Source: an uncultured Rhodanobacteraceae bacterium (GTDB lineage: Bacteria > Pseudomonadota > Gammaproteobacteria > Xanthomonadales > Rhodanobacteraceae). Taken from it: a DNA stretch of 11,774 nt. Of the stretch, positions 1 to 6,943 are shown piece after piece. The position numbers and the translations under genes are program-made. Location of the stretch: contig CALFNI010000095.1 in NCBI GenBank assembly GCA_937902695.1, forward strand, positions 1 to 11,774, in the 5' to 3' direction. Each line of letters starts with the position of its first letter. Position 1 is the first letter of the stretch. The notes below the pieces were generated by a model. The model was not told where the DNA came from. It saw only the letters and a program-made list of their open reading frames with translations, and searched no databases.

Positions 1-24
1 CACCGGAAGTTGCGGAGACCCATG

Positions 25-501
25 ATGAGAATTGTCGCTTGGATTTTTGCTGCTCTTCTCGCAATGTTATCTAGCTACCTATCGATCCATCGAGCCGATG
101 CCTATTCCGTAGAGTTCAAGCGGATATATTTTCCGGCTGGCAAGCCGCTTCAGTCGGAATCCTCCGCAGACATCGACAAGGTGCTAGATCAAGAGCAAAT
201 GAATGTACTTCTTGGCTTGCTCCAAACGCTGAAAGAGGATCCGATCATCGGTGCAGAAGTCATGGGTTCTGCAGACAAGAAAGAATGTTTGCCACGTGAG
301 TGTCGGAAGCTGTCTTTGCGTAGGGCAAAGGTGGTATTCGACTGGCTGCTCGACCACGGTATCCCTCTTGAGCAGCTTCGAGGCCCTTCCGGTGAGTCGA
401 TCGACTGGCCTCTTGATGATGGCGAAACCGAGGACGGACGAGCATTAAACCGAAGGGTTCAGCTTGAACCGTATTCGCTGAGGCGAGAAGGCACGAAATG
501 A
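25..501 (+). CDS. Secreted OmpA-C-like (peptidoglycan-binding) protein
   Basis: The predicted protein has 158 residues. Residues 1-26 form a signal peptide (basic MR start, hydrophobic core, ADA before the likely cut). The rest resembles a short OmpA C-terminal domain. It has the GSAD strand end, the helix motif LSLRRAKVVFDWLLDHGI, and the closing GRALNRRVQLEP, which matches the family's LSxxRAxxVxxxL and NRRV signatures. These domains usually hold peptidoglycan in the periplasm. Two cysteines (ECLPREC) sit in the loop before the LSLRRA helix and could pair. No beta-barrel or lipobox is seen, so it is probably soluble and periplasmic. I chose the ATG at 25 because GGAG at 14-17 lies 7 bases upstream; the ATG at 22 and a TTG at 10 are alternatives. 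It lies 39 bases before an RHS toxin fragment on the same strand and shares that patch's lower GC. The link to the toxin is context only. Confidence 0.8.
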   Translation: MRIVAWIFAALLAMLSSYLSIHRADAYSVEFKRIYFPAGKPLQSESSADIDKVLDQEQMNVLLGLLQTLKEDPIIGAEVMGSADKKECLPRECRKLSLRRAKVVFDWLLDHGIPLEQLRGPSGESIDWPLDDGETEDGRALNRRVQLEPYSLRREGTK

Positions 502-540
502 CTCCCGGCACCGAACACTCGATCGAGATTTGGTGCGTGA

Positions 541-1207
541 ATCGGCAGGGGTGTCGATGAGCAAGACTTCTGCAGTGTTAGCGATGTTTTTGACAGCTAC
601 TTCAATCGCTATGCGTACGCCGATGACAATCCGTACAGCAAGTTCGATCCGAATGGACGCGAGTCGCGCGACTTCGAGCACGAATACGAACTGTCCGGCG
701 CAGAACCGCCGCCGCCGAGTCCGGATGATTGGCTGGGACCAGCAATCGGCGTTGCGCTTGTCGCGGTCATGGCGCCGGTCGTTGCCGCCCGGGGCTGTCG
801 AGGGCGGAACTGCGGCGCTTGCGAATCCGGAGACGGCGACGGCGATCGTCAATGCGGTGGCGGAAGCGGGTGCTAGCGACGCTCTTGGTGGAGCATCACT
901 TGCTGTAGGAGCGTCTCTGACGGGGCGCGCTCGTGTGGTTGGTGACCTGACGGACGCTGAAGTTAAGTCAATCCAAGGTGTAGTGAATGATGCTGGTCGT
1001 CCGTTGGAGGTCGTAGGTTCCGCGGCCAAGGGCACTAGAACTTCCGCAAGCGACATCGACTATGTTGTCCCTCCAGCGAGCTTGAAGTACTTCGAAGGCC
1101 TCGAAGTGAAGTTGCCCAGTCTTGACCCAAGTCACGGAATAATTCCTGGCGCTGGAAATCCGAACATCGGTCCAGTCCTTAGGTTCGAGCCGGAGGCTTT
1201 CCCGTGA
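541..1207 (+). pseudogene. RHS-type polymorphic toxin C-terminal fragment with nucleotidyltransferase-like tip, frameshifted
   Basis: Translating 541 onward gives the end of an RHS core (SYFNRYAYADDNPYSKFDPNGR, about 595-660), the hallmark that precedes variable toxin tips. It continues in the same frame to about 790 with a hydrophobic run (GPAIGVALVAVMAPVV). The frame then changes, and 795-1207 encodes the tip, including GSAAKGTRTSASDIDYVV (about 1017-1070). This fits the GS-x-SDxD active-site pattern of nucleotidyltransferase-fold enzymes. It ends in a GNPNIGPVLRFEP segment that I recall from RHS tips. The shift falls on CCCGGGG at 788-794; removing one base gives one continuous reading frame. 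There is no RHS N-terminus, since an in-frame TGA sits at 538-540, so this is an orphan tip module or debris from a lost larger gene. As it stands it probably makes no functional full product. The toxin activity (transfer of a nucleotide to a target) is inferred from the fold. Confidence 0.75.
1192..1196 (+). promoter_or_regulatory. Shine-Dalgarno GGAGG for the GTG-start ORF at 1204
   Basis: GGAGG lies inside the end of the toxin-tip reading frame, 7 bases before the GTG at 1204. It supports the GTG as a real start and implies that the small downstream gene is translated from the same message as the toxin tip. Confidence 0.6.
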
Positions 1208-1461
1208 AAGATCTGAAACGGTTTTGGTTTACGTTTTCGAGTTTACCGAGACTAAGCGCGCTCAATTTAGGATGCGGGATAACAGCTTACAGCTATGAGG
1301 ACGCTGTACGGCTCTTACGAGAGCGGGTATTCGGAGGCGACGAGCCGTCGATCGCGACTGTTGAGGAGAACGTAGACGTTTCCAAGCTGGATCAGAAGCA
1401 TGTAGTTCCAAATATGGGCGTAGTTGTGACGCGTGGCATCTGGTTCCCGCTTGGATACTGA
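1204..1461 (+). CDS. Small protein, candidate immunity partner of the RHS toxin tip
   Basis: An 85-residue protein with a GTG start that overlaps the toxin frame's TGA (GTGA). A strong GGAGG site sits 7 bases upstream. There is no signal peptide or membrane segment, so it is probably cytoplasmic. Visible features are an aromatic N-terminus (FWFTF), the segment LNLGCGITAYSYEDAVRLLRE (about 20-40), an acidic middle, and a C-terminal strand pair ending in RGIWFPLGY. I do not recognise a named family with certainty. The case for immunity rests on position: directly downstream, overlapping and co-directional with a polymorphic toxin tip, small and soluble. The frame is intact although the toxin is frameshifted, as expected if the antidote is kept after the toxin dies. 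It could instead be an unrelated small protein carried with the module. Confidence 0.6.
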   Translation: MKDLKRFWFTFSSLPRLSALNLGCGITAYSYEDAVRLLRERVFGGDEPSIATVEENVDVSKLDQKHVVPNMGVVVTRGIWFPLGY

Positions 1462-1561
1462 TCCAAGCGGTGATGGCCACATCGCTACCAGTCTAGAAAA
1501 TGGGGTAATCCATGTGGGCGGTCCAGATTTTTGGTACGGCCGCTGGAAGCGGAGATCTGCC

Positions 1562-1804
1562 ATGACTGACTTCACGCAGATTTATGTTCGTCTGGTCAAT
1601 GAGGGCGTCGATGTTTGGCGACCCGTAAGGGCGATCCGTCTACGTGACGACATCTACCGAATCTTGAATTAGCCCTATGAAGTGTCAATCGAATCCTGGG
1701 AGTTTGAGCCAGGCGATGAGGTTTACTGCGAAGAGACTGAAACTGTGGGCGGCCAACGCCTTGCTGCAGTCAACAAGGTGGGGCATTTCACACAGAAGTC
1801 ATGA
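1562..1804 (+). pseudogene. Small conserved-looking protein gene broken by an in-frame TAG
   Basis: The ATG at 1562 follows GGAG (about 9 bases upstream). The frame reads 36 codons, beginning MTDFTQIYVRLVNEGVDVWR, to a TAG at 1670-1672. The same frame then stays open for 43 more codons with normal protein character (PYEVSIESWEFEPGDEVYC, ending near VNKVGHFTQKS) to a TGA at 1802-1804. The joined product would be 80 residues. It resembles a small soluble family I know by pattern only (IYVxLLDEGxxVWRPVxA ... YRI ... WEFxPGDxVxCEE), with no settled function. A CAG (Gln) to TAG change would explain the break in one step and fits the family's usual residue. It lies 100 bases after the immunity candidate, so it may be a second immunity-like or cargo gene of the toxin island. 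Suppression of the TAG or a sequencing error cannot be excluded. Confidence 0.65.
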
Positions 1805-1881
1805 CACATGACTATCCGTTGAGCGATGTATTCCGCAAAAAGGAGCGTGTGGGCCCAGTGCTAATGGCCCATTCGATCTGA
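1801..1881 (+). CDS. Tiny ATGA-coupled ORF (26 aa), possible truncated gene
   Basis: An ATG at 1801 overlaps the preceding TGA (ATGA). It opens a 26-residue frame, starting MTHDYPLSDVFRKKE, that ends at a TGA just before the tail of rnhB on the other strand. The coupling suggests it was part of the same transcript as the broken 80-residue gene. It is short enough to be chance, or it could be the N-terminus of a gene cut off where the accessory patch meets the housekeeping operon. No function can be assigned. Confidence 0.25.
   Translation: MTHDYPLSDVFRKKERVGPVLMAHSI
1837..1871 (-). terminator. Weak candidate terminator at the 3' end of the envelope operon
   Basis: On the minus strand, 18 bases after the rnhB stop, TGGGCC and GGCCCA (1850-1855 and 1866-1871) can form a 6-bp stem with a 10-base loop. 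A T5 run follows about 8 bases later (1837-1841). The stem is short and the T run is displaced, so this is only a candidate end for the rightward genes' message. Confidence 0.3.
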
Positions 1882-1888
1882 AAACTGA

Positions 1889-2593
1889 TCAGCCGTGACG
1901 CTCCGCGGAAGATTCGAACAGGTCGCCCATCGCGTACTTCGCATAGACAGGCGCAAAGCTCCTGCGGTGGATCACGCAAGGGCCCAACCGGTCGAGCGCC
2001 TCGAAATGCTCCGGCGTCGAATAGCCCTTGTGACGCGCGAAGCCATAACCGGGATGCGCCTTGTCGAGTTCGCACATCATGCGATCGCGCACCGTCTTGG
2101 CGATGATCGATGCCGCACTGATCGCCGGCTCCTTCGCATCGCCGTCGACGACCGCACGCGCCGGGCACGGCATCGGTTTGGGCAAGTGGTTACCGTCTAC
2201 GAGCGCATACGCGGGCGCGAGCGCGAGCGCCGCGAGCGCGCGCTGCATGCCGAGCATCGTCGCCCAGAAGATGTTGTAGCGGTCGATCTCGTCGACGTCG
2301 ACCGCGACGACCGAGAACGCGAGCGCGCGCGCACGGATCAGCGCCGCGAGCCGCTCGCGATCGTTCTCGCAAAGGACTTTCGAATCGGCGAGGCCGACGA
2401 TGGGCTTTTGCGGATCGAGGATCACGGCCGAGACGACGACGGGCCCGGCGAGCGGGCCGCGGCCCGCTTCGTCGACGCCGGCGAGCGCGGCGTGGCTTTC
2501 GGCGCCGTGCCGCCGGGCGCTTCGGTGCAGGCGCTCGATCCAGCGCTGCACGCGAACCGTGGTCCTCTCCGGCAGCGGCGAAACGGCGTTCAT
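1889..2593 (-). CDS. rnhB: Ribonuclease HII
   Basis: RNase HII cuts the RNA strand of RNA/DNA hybrids and starts removal of single ribonucleotides from DNA in the cytoplasm. The 234-residue product shows the whole family pattern. It has [15 protein letters not shown] with metal ligands Asp41 and Glu42, VDGN with Asp133, the [15 protein letters not shown] block with Asp152, then [17 protein letters not shown] and HRRSF. By alignment with the E. coli enzyme these give the four catalytic acidic residues. It has about 25 more N-terminal residues than the E. coli protein. I chose the ATG at 2593 because it overlaps the preceding gene's TGA (ATGA), with AAGGA and GAAGA upstream; a longer start at 2686 would run deep into that gene. 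In E. coli rnhB follows lpxB directly and dnaE comes next. Here a sulfatase-fold gene precedes it and a toxin island on the other strand follows. Confidence 0.96.
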   Translation of the reverse strand: MNAVSPLPERTTVRVQRWIERLHRSARRHGAESHAALAGVDEAGRGPLAGPVVVSAVILDPQKPIVGLADSKVLCENDRERLAALIRARALAFSVVAVDVDEIDRYNIFWATMLGMQRALAALALAPAYALVDGNHLPKPMPCPARAVVDGDAKEPAISAASIIAKTVRDRMMCELDKAHPGYGFARHKGYSTPEHFEALDRLGPCVIHRRSFAPVYAKYAMGDLFESSAERHG

Positions 2594-4326
2594 TCTTCGC
2601 GAAGATCCTTGATCTTGTTGAACACGTAGTCGTGATATGACGCGACCATGTTCGTGTCCTTGCAGTCGAGATAGCGTCCCTTGCACCGCTCGCGCAGCAA
2701 CGTGTTGGCCTGGTAGAACGGATCCTTCGGCACGCCGGCGATGTCGAGCGTGAGCGCGCCGAGGAACGCGATGTCGAGCACAGGGTAGTCGAACTTGCGC
2801 TTGACGGGGTAATTCGATTTGATGCTGTAGTACGTGACCATGCTCGAGTTCGGCCCGGCTTCCTTCGGCACCTGCTTCGGTATCGCGTGGATCGCGCCGT
2901 CGAACGACGGCTGGTGGTCGCCGAAGTGCATCAGCACGACCGGCTTGTCGCCGCCGAGCAGCATTTTTTCGAGATCGGCCATCATCGCATCGGACTGCTG
3001 CAGGCGCTCGAGATAGTTGCCGAGGTTGAGGTTCAGCCAGTCGTCGAGATCCTTCGGCCGGAACGTGCCGGGGAAGAGCGGCTTGTCGTACGGCGCGGGC
3101 AGTTCCTTCAGCGGCGTCATGTGCGGGCCGTGCTGATGCAGCGTCAGCATGAACACGAAAAGCGGCTGGTCGGGGCGCTCACGCTTCTCGTCGGCATAGA
3201 TGCGTTCGAAGACCTTGAGCAGGTCGGCGTCGCGGCTCTCCCAGCCGAGGCCGTATTCGGTGCCGTCGTAGAACGCGTCGAAGCCGTAGTAGTCGTACGC
3301 GTTGCGGGCGTTGAGGAAATCGCCGGTCATCGGGTAGATCGCGATCGCGCGATAGCCCGCCGCGCGCAGCATGCGCGGCAGCGTGTGGTCGACGCGCGGC
3401 GCGAGGTTGTAAGGCGCGTAGAGGCCGGCCGCGCCGAACAGCGTGTGCGCAAGGCCGGTGAGGACCGCGAACTCGCTCGTCCACGTGCCGCCGCCGAACG
3501 TGTGCACGGTCAAAAGGCCATGCGCGCGCGTGTACTTGTCGGCGTCGAACATCCTGCGCTTGCATTCGGGCAGCGTGCAGGCCTTGAGGATGCGCGGATC
3601 GAACGTCGATTCCTCGAGGATCGCGACGACATCGGGCTTGGTCGCCGGCGCCTGCAGCGGGCGCTCGAGCTTCCAGCCGGGCTTGTAGTCGATCTTCGCG
3701 GGAATCTCGGGCCGCGTGACCACGGTGTCGTTGAACGACGTGAAGAAATCGGTCAGGAAGCTCTTGTCGTTGATCGTGATCCACATCGGCTTGTTGAAGA
3801 CGCGCCAGAACGGGCCGGTAGGCATCAGGCTGACCACGAGCACGGCGGCGGCGGCGAGCGCGCCGAGGATGCGCACCGAAGCGCGCACGGCGACGGGACG
3901 ATCGCGCAGCAGCGAAGGCGGCTCGCCGAAGAACGCGACGATCAAGAGCGCCGGGATCAGCACGATCGCGGCGATGCAGACGCCGGCAAGAAACGGATAG
4001 CGCGCGATGACGCCGATCGTGTCCTTGTTGACGAAGTACTCGAGATCGGGCGCGAGCACCGGCGTCTGCAGGTACGTGAACTTCAGCGCGCCGGCAACGA
4101 TGAGCGCGCCGAACGCGAGCGCGGCGACGAGCAGCGCGAAGGCGACGCGCGCGGTTGCGAATACGATGCAGAGCGTGGTGGCGATCACGAGCGTGACCGT
4201 GAAGAGGCGTTCCGGCCAGGTATGCTCGGTCAGCGGCCCGAACGCGACCAGAGCGCCGAACGCGACGAGCGCGAAGAGACGAAGCGCGCGCACGCGGCGC
4301 GGCGTGTCCACCATTCGGCTCAGCAT
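2590..4326 (-). CDS. LTA-synthase-like / phosphoethanolamine- or phosphoglycerol-transferase family membrane enzyme
   Basis: The 578-residue protein has five likely membrane segments (about 14-31, 40-58, 61-82, 111-134, 150-168). A large periplasmic alkaline-phosphatase/sulfatase-fold domain follows (about 230-540). Visible active-site motifs are VVAILEES (Glu238/239, metal), GGGTWTSEF with Thr281 in the place of the LtaS catalytic Thr, TLHQHGPH (His397-402) and HFGDHQPSF (Asp470, His471). Cysteines 250/255 and 548/555 could form periplasmic disulfides. The family moves phosphoglycerol or phosphoethanolamine from lipids to lipoteichoic acid, osmoregulated glucans or lipid A; which of these applies cannot be read from sequence. 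Its place after lpxB suggests an envelope glycolipid or glycan as acceptor. The gene starts 66 bases after the lpxB stop. The start at 4326 has no clear ribosome site; Met5 (4314) is possible. Its TGA overlaps the rnhB ATG. Base composition matches the operon, so there is no sign of very recent transfer. Confidence 0.88.
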   Translation of the reverse strand: MLSRMVDTPRRVRALRLFALVAFGALVAFGPLTEHTWPERLFTVTLVIATTLCIVFATARVAFALLVAALAFGALIVAGALKFTYLQTPVLAPDLEYFVNKDTIGVIARYPFLAGVCIAAIVLIPALLIVAFFGEPPSLLRDRPVAVRASVRILGALAAAAVLVVSLMPTGPFWRVFNKPMWITINDKSFLTDFFTSFNDTVVTRPEIPAKIDYKPGWKLERPLQAPATKPDVVAILEESTFDPRILKACTLPECKRRMFDADKYTRAHGLLTVHTFGGGTWTSEFAVLTGLAHTLFGAAGLYAPYNLAPRVDHTLPRMLRAAGYRAIAIYPMTGDFLNARNAYDYYGFDAFYDGTEYGLGWESRDADLLKVFERIYADEKRERPDQPLFVFMLTLHQHGPHMTPLKELPAPYDKPLFPGTFRPKDLDDWLNLNLGNYLERLQQSDAMMADLEKMLLGGDKPVVLMHFGDHQPSFDGAIHAIPKQVPKEAGPNSSMVTYYSIKSNYPVKRKFDYPVLDIAFLGALTLDIAGVPKDPFYQANTLLRERCKGRYLDCKDTNMVASYHDYVFNKIKDLREE

Positions 4327-4392
4327 GCGGGCATCGTCACGCGCGCATCGTGCTGACGAGACCGCCCAGCGTCAATGCGCAGTGCAGCGCGG

Positions 4393-5607
4393 TCAGGCCG
4401 CGGCGCCGCGCGGCGCGGCGACGAGCCCTGCGACGGCGGCGGCCGCCGAGCGGCTCGCGTCGCGGCGGAGCTCGAGATGCAGGTGCCGGTACTCGGCGAC
4501 GAGCGGCAGCGGCGGGCGCCGTTCGGCGAGCGCGGGCAAAAGCGCATCCGCGAGCGCGTCGGGCGTGCAGGCATCCTGCATGAGCTCGGGCACGAGATCG
4601 CGACCGGCAAGCACGTTCGGCAGCGAATAGCGGCTCACCTCGAGCATGTGCAGACCGGTCACGATGCGATACGTCAGCGGCGATACGCGGTACGCGACCA
4701 CCATCGGCCGCTTCGCGAGCATCGCTTCGAGCGCCGCGGTGCCGGACGCGAGCAGCACGGCATCGGCGGCGATCATGGCTTCGTGCGCGTGGCCGTCGAC
4801 GAGGCGGATCGTGTCCTGCGCACCGGCTGCGATCCGCCGGCTCTTCACGACGCCTTCGAACGCATGCCGGCACGCGGCATTCGCCATCGGCGCGACGACG
4901 TCGAGATCGGGCAGCGCCTTGCGCAGCAGCGCGACCGCCTCGACGAAATCGGAACCCAGCCGCCGGATCTCGCCGAGCCGGCTGCCCGGGAGGATGGCGA
5001 GCACCGGAACATTCTCCGCAAGGCCGAGCGCGGCGCGCGCGGGCGCCTGTGCGGGATCGAGCGCGAATGCGTCGGCCAGCGGATGGCCGACGAACACGGC
5101 ATCCACGCCGTGCCGCGCATAGATCGCCGGCTCGAACGGAAAAAGACACAGCACGAGATCGGCGCTGCGACCGATCTTCGCGGCGCGCTTCGCGCGCCAG
5201 GCCCACACCGACGGGCTCACGTAGTGGACGGTGCGGATGCCTTTCGCCTTGAGCTTTCGTTCGAGGCCGAAGTTGAAATCGGGCGCATCGATGCCGACGA
5301 ACGCATCCGGCTGGAACGCGAGCACGCGCCGGCGCACGTCGCGGCGCAGCGCGAGCAGCCGCGGCAGGTGCTTGACGACTTCGGCGAGGCCCATGATCGC
5401 GAGCTCCTCGGCCGAATGCCACGCGTCGAAGCCGGCCGCCTGCATGCGCGGCCCGCCGACGCCGGCGAATACGGCATCGGGAAAACGCTCGCGGAGCGCC
5501 GCGATCAGGCCGGCACCGAGCAGGTCGCCGGACGCCTCGCCGGCGACGAGCGCGAAGCGGGGAGAGCGGGGATTCGGGATTCGGGATTCGGGATTCGACG
5601 AAGCCAT
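4393..5607 (-). CDS. lpxB: Lipid-A-disaccharide synthase
   Basis: LpxB joins UDP-2,3-diacylglucosamine and lipid X to give the beta-1,6 disaccharide of lipid A at the inner face of the inner membrane. The 404-residue product carries the GT19 hallmarks: LVAGEASGDLLGAGL (Glu24), GIDAPDFNF (Asp107), SPSVWAWRAKRAAKI, ILPGSRLGEIRRL (Arg210), ASGTAALEAML and LPNVLAGRDLVPELMQ (Asn331). E24, D107 and R210 match E. coli E15, D98 and R201. Residues 4-14 (SNPESRIPNPR) are encoded by the GGGATTC tandem repeat, so a repeat has been absorbed into the N-terminus. The start at 5607 is forced: an in-frame TGA lies three codons upstream and no other start precedes the conserved core. No clear Shine-Dalgarno is seen. 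The start codon lies in the loop between two inverted repeat arrays. The C-terminus (from about 380) is Ala/Arg-rich and longer than in E. coli. Confidence 0.96.
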   Translation of the reverse strand: MASSNPESRIPNPRSPRFALVAGEASGDLLGAGLIAALRERFPDAVFAGVGGPRMQAAGFDAWHSAEELAIMGLAEVVKHLPRLLALRRDVRRRVLAFQPDAFVGIDAPDFNFGLERKLKAKGIRTVHYVSPSVWAWRAKRAAKIGRSADLVLCLFPFEPAIYARHGVDAVFVGHPLADAFALDPAQAPARAALGLAENVPVLAILPGSRLGEIRRLGSDFVEAVALLRKALPDLDVVAPMANAACRHAFEGVVKSRRIAAGAQDTIRLVDGHAHEAMIAADAVLLASGTAALEAMLAKRPMVVAYRVSPLTYRIVTGLHMLEVSRYSLPNVLAGRDLVPELMQDACTPDALADALLPALAERRPPLPLVAEYRHLHLELRRDASRSAAAAVAGLVAAPRGAAA

Positions 5608-5700
5608 GATGCGTCAACGCAATCGCTATCGAATGCTCGCGTCGGCGAAACGAGGCCGGCGAACGTGCGCCCCGATCCCGAATCCCGAATTCCGAATCCC
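5569..5700. repeat. Paired tandem heptamer arrays (GGGATTC x4 and inverted GAATCCC x3-4) flanking the lpxB start
   Basis: Positions 5569-5596 hold four perfect GGGATTC units. Positions 5674-5700 hold the inverse: a degenerate GATCCC, GAATCCC, GAATTCC and GAATCCC. The arrays face each other across 77 bases. In the lpxA-lpxB message they can pair into a stem of roughly 25 bp whose loop contains the lpxB ATG. The left array is inside lpxB codons 4-14; the right array lies between the lpxA stop and lpxB. I associate such heptamers with intergenic spots in xanthomonads, where they suggest a mobile or amplified repeat family; that link is memory, not measured here. Confidence 0.85.
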
Positions 5701-5705
5701 GGCTT

Positions 5706-6476
5706 TCATCGGACGAGCGCCCGTTCGCTGGCCTCGATGAAATCGAGCATGACCGCGACATCCTTGCTGTCGGCAGCCAGCGCGGCGAGCTCGGCGCGCG
5801 CTTCGGCCTGCGAGCGGTTGCCGAGATACAGCGTGCGGTAGGCGCGCTTGATCGCGGCGATGCGGTCGGCATCGAAGCCGCGCCGTTTCAGGCCTTCGGA
5901 ATTGATGCCGCGCGGGCGGCCGTAGTCGGAGGCGACCATCACGAACGGCGGCACGTCGCCGTTGACGAGGCAGCCCATGCCGACGAACGCGTGCGCGCCG
6001 ATGCGGCAGAACTGGTGGATGCCGGCGAAACCCGAGAGGATCGCGTAGTCGCCGACCGTGACGTGGCCGGCAAGCGTCGCGTTGTTCGAGAAAACGGTGT
6101 TGTTGCCGACGGTGCAGTCGTGCGCAACGTGCGCGTAGGCCATGATCCAGTTGTCGTTGCCGATCCGCGTCGCGCCGCCGCCGTCGGCAGTGCCGCGGTT
6201 CAGCGTGACGAACTCGCGGATCACGTTGCGATCGCCGATGACGAGCTCGGAATCCTCGCCGCCGAACTTCTTGTCCTGCGGAATCGCGCCGACCGAGGCG
6301 AACTGGAAGATGCGGTTGTCGCGGCCGATGCGCGTCGTGCCTTCGATCACCACATGCGGGCCGATCGTCGTCCCCTCGCCGATCTCGACGCCGCCGCCGA
6401 TGACGCTGTAGGCGCCGATGCTGACGTTGGCGCCGATGCGTGCGGCCGGATCGATGATCGCGGTCGCGTGGATCAT
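5706..6476 (-). CDS. lpxA: Acyl-ACP--UDP-N-acetylglucosamine O-acyltransferase
   Basis: LpxA starts lipid A synthesis by moving a 3-hydroxyacyl chain from ACP to the 3-OH of UDP-GlcNAc in the cytoplasm. The 256-residue product is a left-handed beta-helix of hexapeptide repeats from its first residues, then a helical tail starting near [10 protein letters not shown] (about 192). Catalytic His119 sits in [14 protein letters not shown] (E. coli His125); His116 and the [11 protein letters not shown] block (His154, His162) are also kept. Met167 aligns without gaps to E. coli Gly173, the acyl-chain ruler. Met at this place in Pseudomonas aeruginosa goes with C10 selectivity, so a C10-like chain is predicted. 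The ATG at 6476 overlaps the fabZ stop (TGATG), with GAGG about 10 bases upstream. It lies between fabZ and lpxB, the classical order. A longer upstream frame to 6713 lies inside fabZ and is not used. Confidence 0.96.
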   Translation of the reverse strand: MIHATAIIDPAARIGANVSIGAYSVIGGGVEIGEGTTIGPHVVIEGTTRIGRDNRIFQFASVGAIPQDKKFGGEDSELVIGDRNVIREFVTLNRGTADGGGATRIGNDNWIMAYAHVAHDCTVGNNTVFSNNATLAGHVTVGDYAILSGFAGIHQFCRIGAHAFVGMGCLVNGDVPPFVMVASDYGRPRGINSEGLKRRGFDADRIAAIKRAYRTLYLGNRSQAEARAELAALAADSKDVAVMLDFIEASERALVR

Positions 6477-6943
6477 CAGCTGGCCACCTCGGCGCAGAGG
6501 AGCTCGGCCGCGGCGGCAACCTCGCCGTCGACCTTCGCCTGGCAGGTGAAGAGGCTCATGTTGCGCATCGAGCGCTTCTGCTCGACTTCGAGGCGAAGCT
6601 GATCGCCCGGCACGACGACGCGGTTGAAGCGCGCATCGTCGACCTTGACGAGGTAGAACACGCCGGTGTGCGGGCGCCCGGGCCGCGCCGAGAGCTTGAC
6701 GAGCATGCCGCACGCCTGTGCCATCGACTCGATGATGAGGACGCCCGGCATGACGGGATGGCCGGGGAAGTGGCCCTGGAAAAACTCCTCGTTGCCCGAG
6801 ACGTTCTTGAGCGCGACGAGCTTCTTCGGCTCGAATGCGATGACCCGGTCGATCAGGAGGAACGGATAGCGGTGCGGCAAAAGCGCCGCGATGCCTTCGA
6901 TGTCGATCGGCAACTTCACGCCGTCGTTGCTCACGTTGCTCAT
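6476..6943 (-). CDS. fabZ: 3-hydroxyacyl-[acyl-carrier-protein] dehydratase
   Basis: FabZ dehydrates beta-hydroxyacyl-ACP in fatty acid elongation. It competes with LpxA and LpxD for the same substrate pool, which fits its place between their genes. The 155-residue hot-dog-fold product has [14 protein letters not shown], the catalytic [17 protein letters not shown] with His58 and Glu72 (the 14-residue spacing seen in the P. aeruginosa enzyme), and the [10 protein letters not shown] strand. I chose the ATG at 6943 because it overlaps the lpxD stop as ATGA and follows a strong AGGAGGG. A longer frame to 7024 would be internal to lpxD. Length is normal for the family. Confidence 0.96.
   Translation of the reverse strand: MSNVSNDGVKLPIDIEGIAALLPHRYPFLLIDRVIAFEPKKLVALKNVSGNEEFFQGHFPGHPVMPGVLIIESMAQACGMLVKLSARPGRPHTGVFYLVKVDDARFNRVVVPGDQLRLEVEQKRSMRNMSLFTCQAKVDGEVAAAAELLCAEVAS

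Noticed and set aside
781..800. Programmed frameshift in the RHS fragment
   Set aside because: The site is a plain CCCGGGG run with no stimulator seen. The gene also lacks an N-terminus, so a chance indel or sequencing error is simpler.
530..1207. 225-residue protein starting at the ATG at 530
   Set aside because: Its first 85 residues are out of frame with the clear RHS core read from 541. Only the part after about 795 is real toxin-tip sequence.
1262..1575. Minus-strand small open frames opposite the immunity candidate
   Set aside because: They lack a Shine-Dalgarno and family pattern, and overlap a plus-strand ORF with a strong GGAGG site.
1889..2686. Longer 265-residue RNase HII start
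   Set aside because: The extra 31 residues lie inside the preceding gene. The ATG at 2593 forms an ATGA overlap and begins just before the conserved domain.
2887..4356. 489-codon open frame on the plus strand
   Set aside because: It is antisense to the sulfatase-fold gene. Its product is a low-complexity Arg/Glu/Asp-rich string typical of the reverse of high-GC codons, with no recognisable motif.
5569..5700. CRISPR-like repeat array
   Set aside because: The units are 7 bases, directly adjacent with no spacers, and inverted on the two sides of a gene start.
4375..5841. 488-codon open frame on the plus strand
   Set aside because: It is antisense to lpxB, which has complete family motifs. The frame is open because of GC codon bias.
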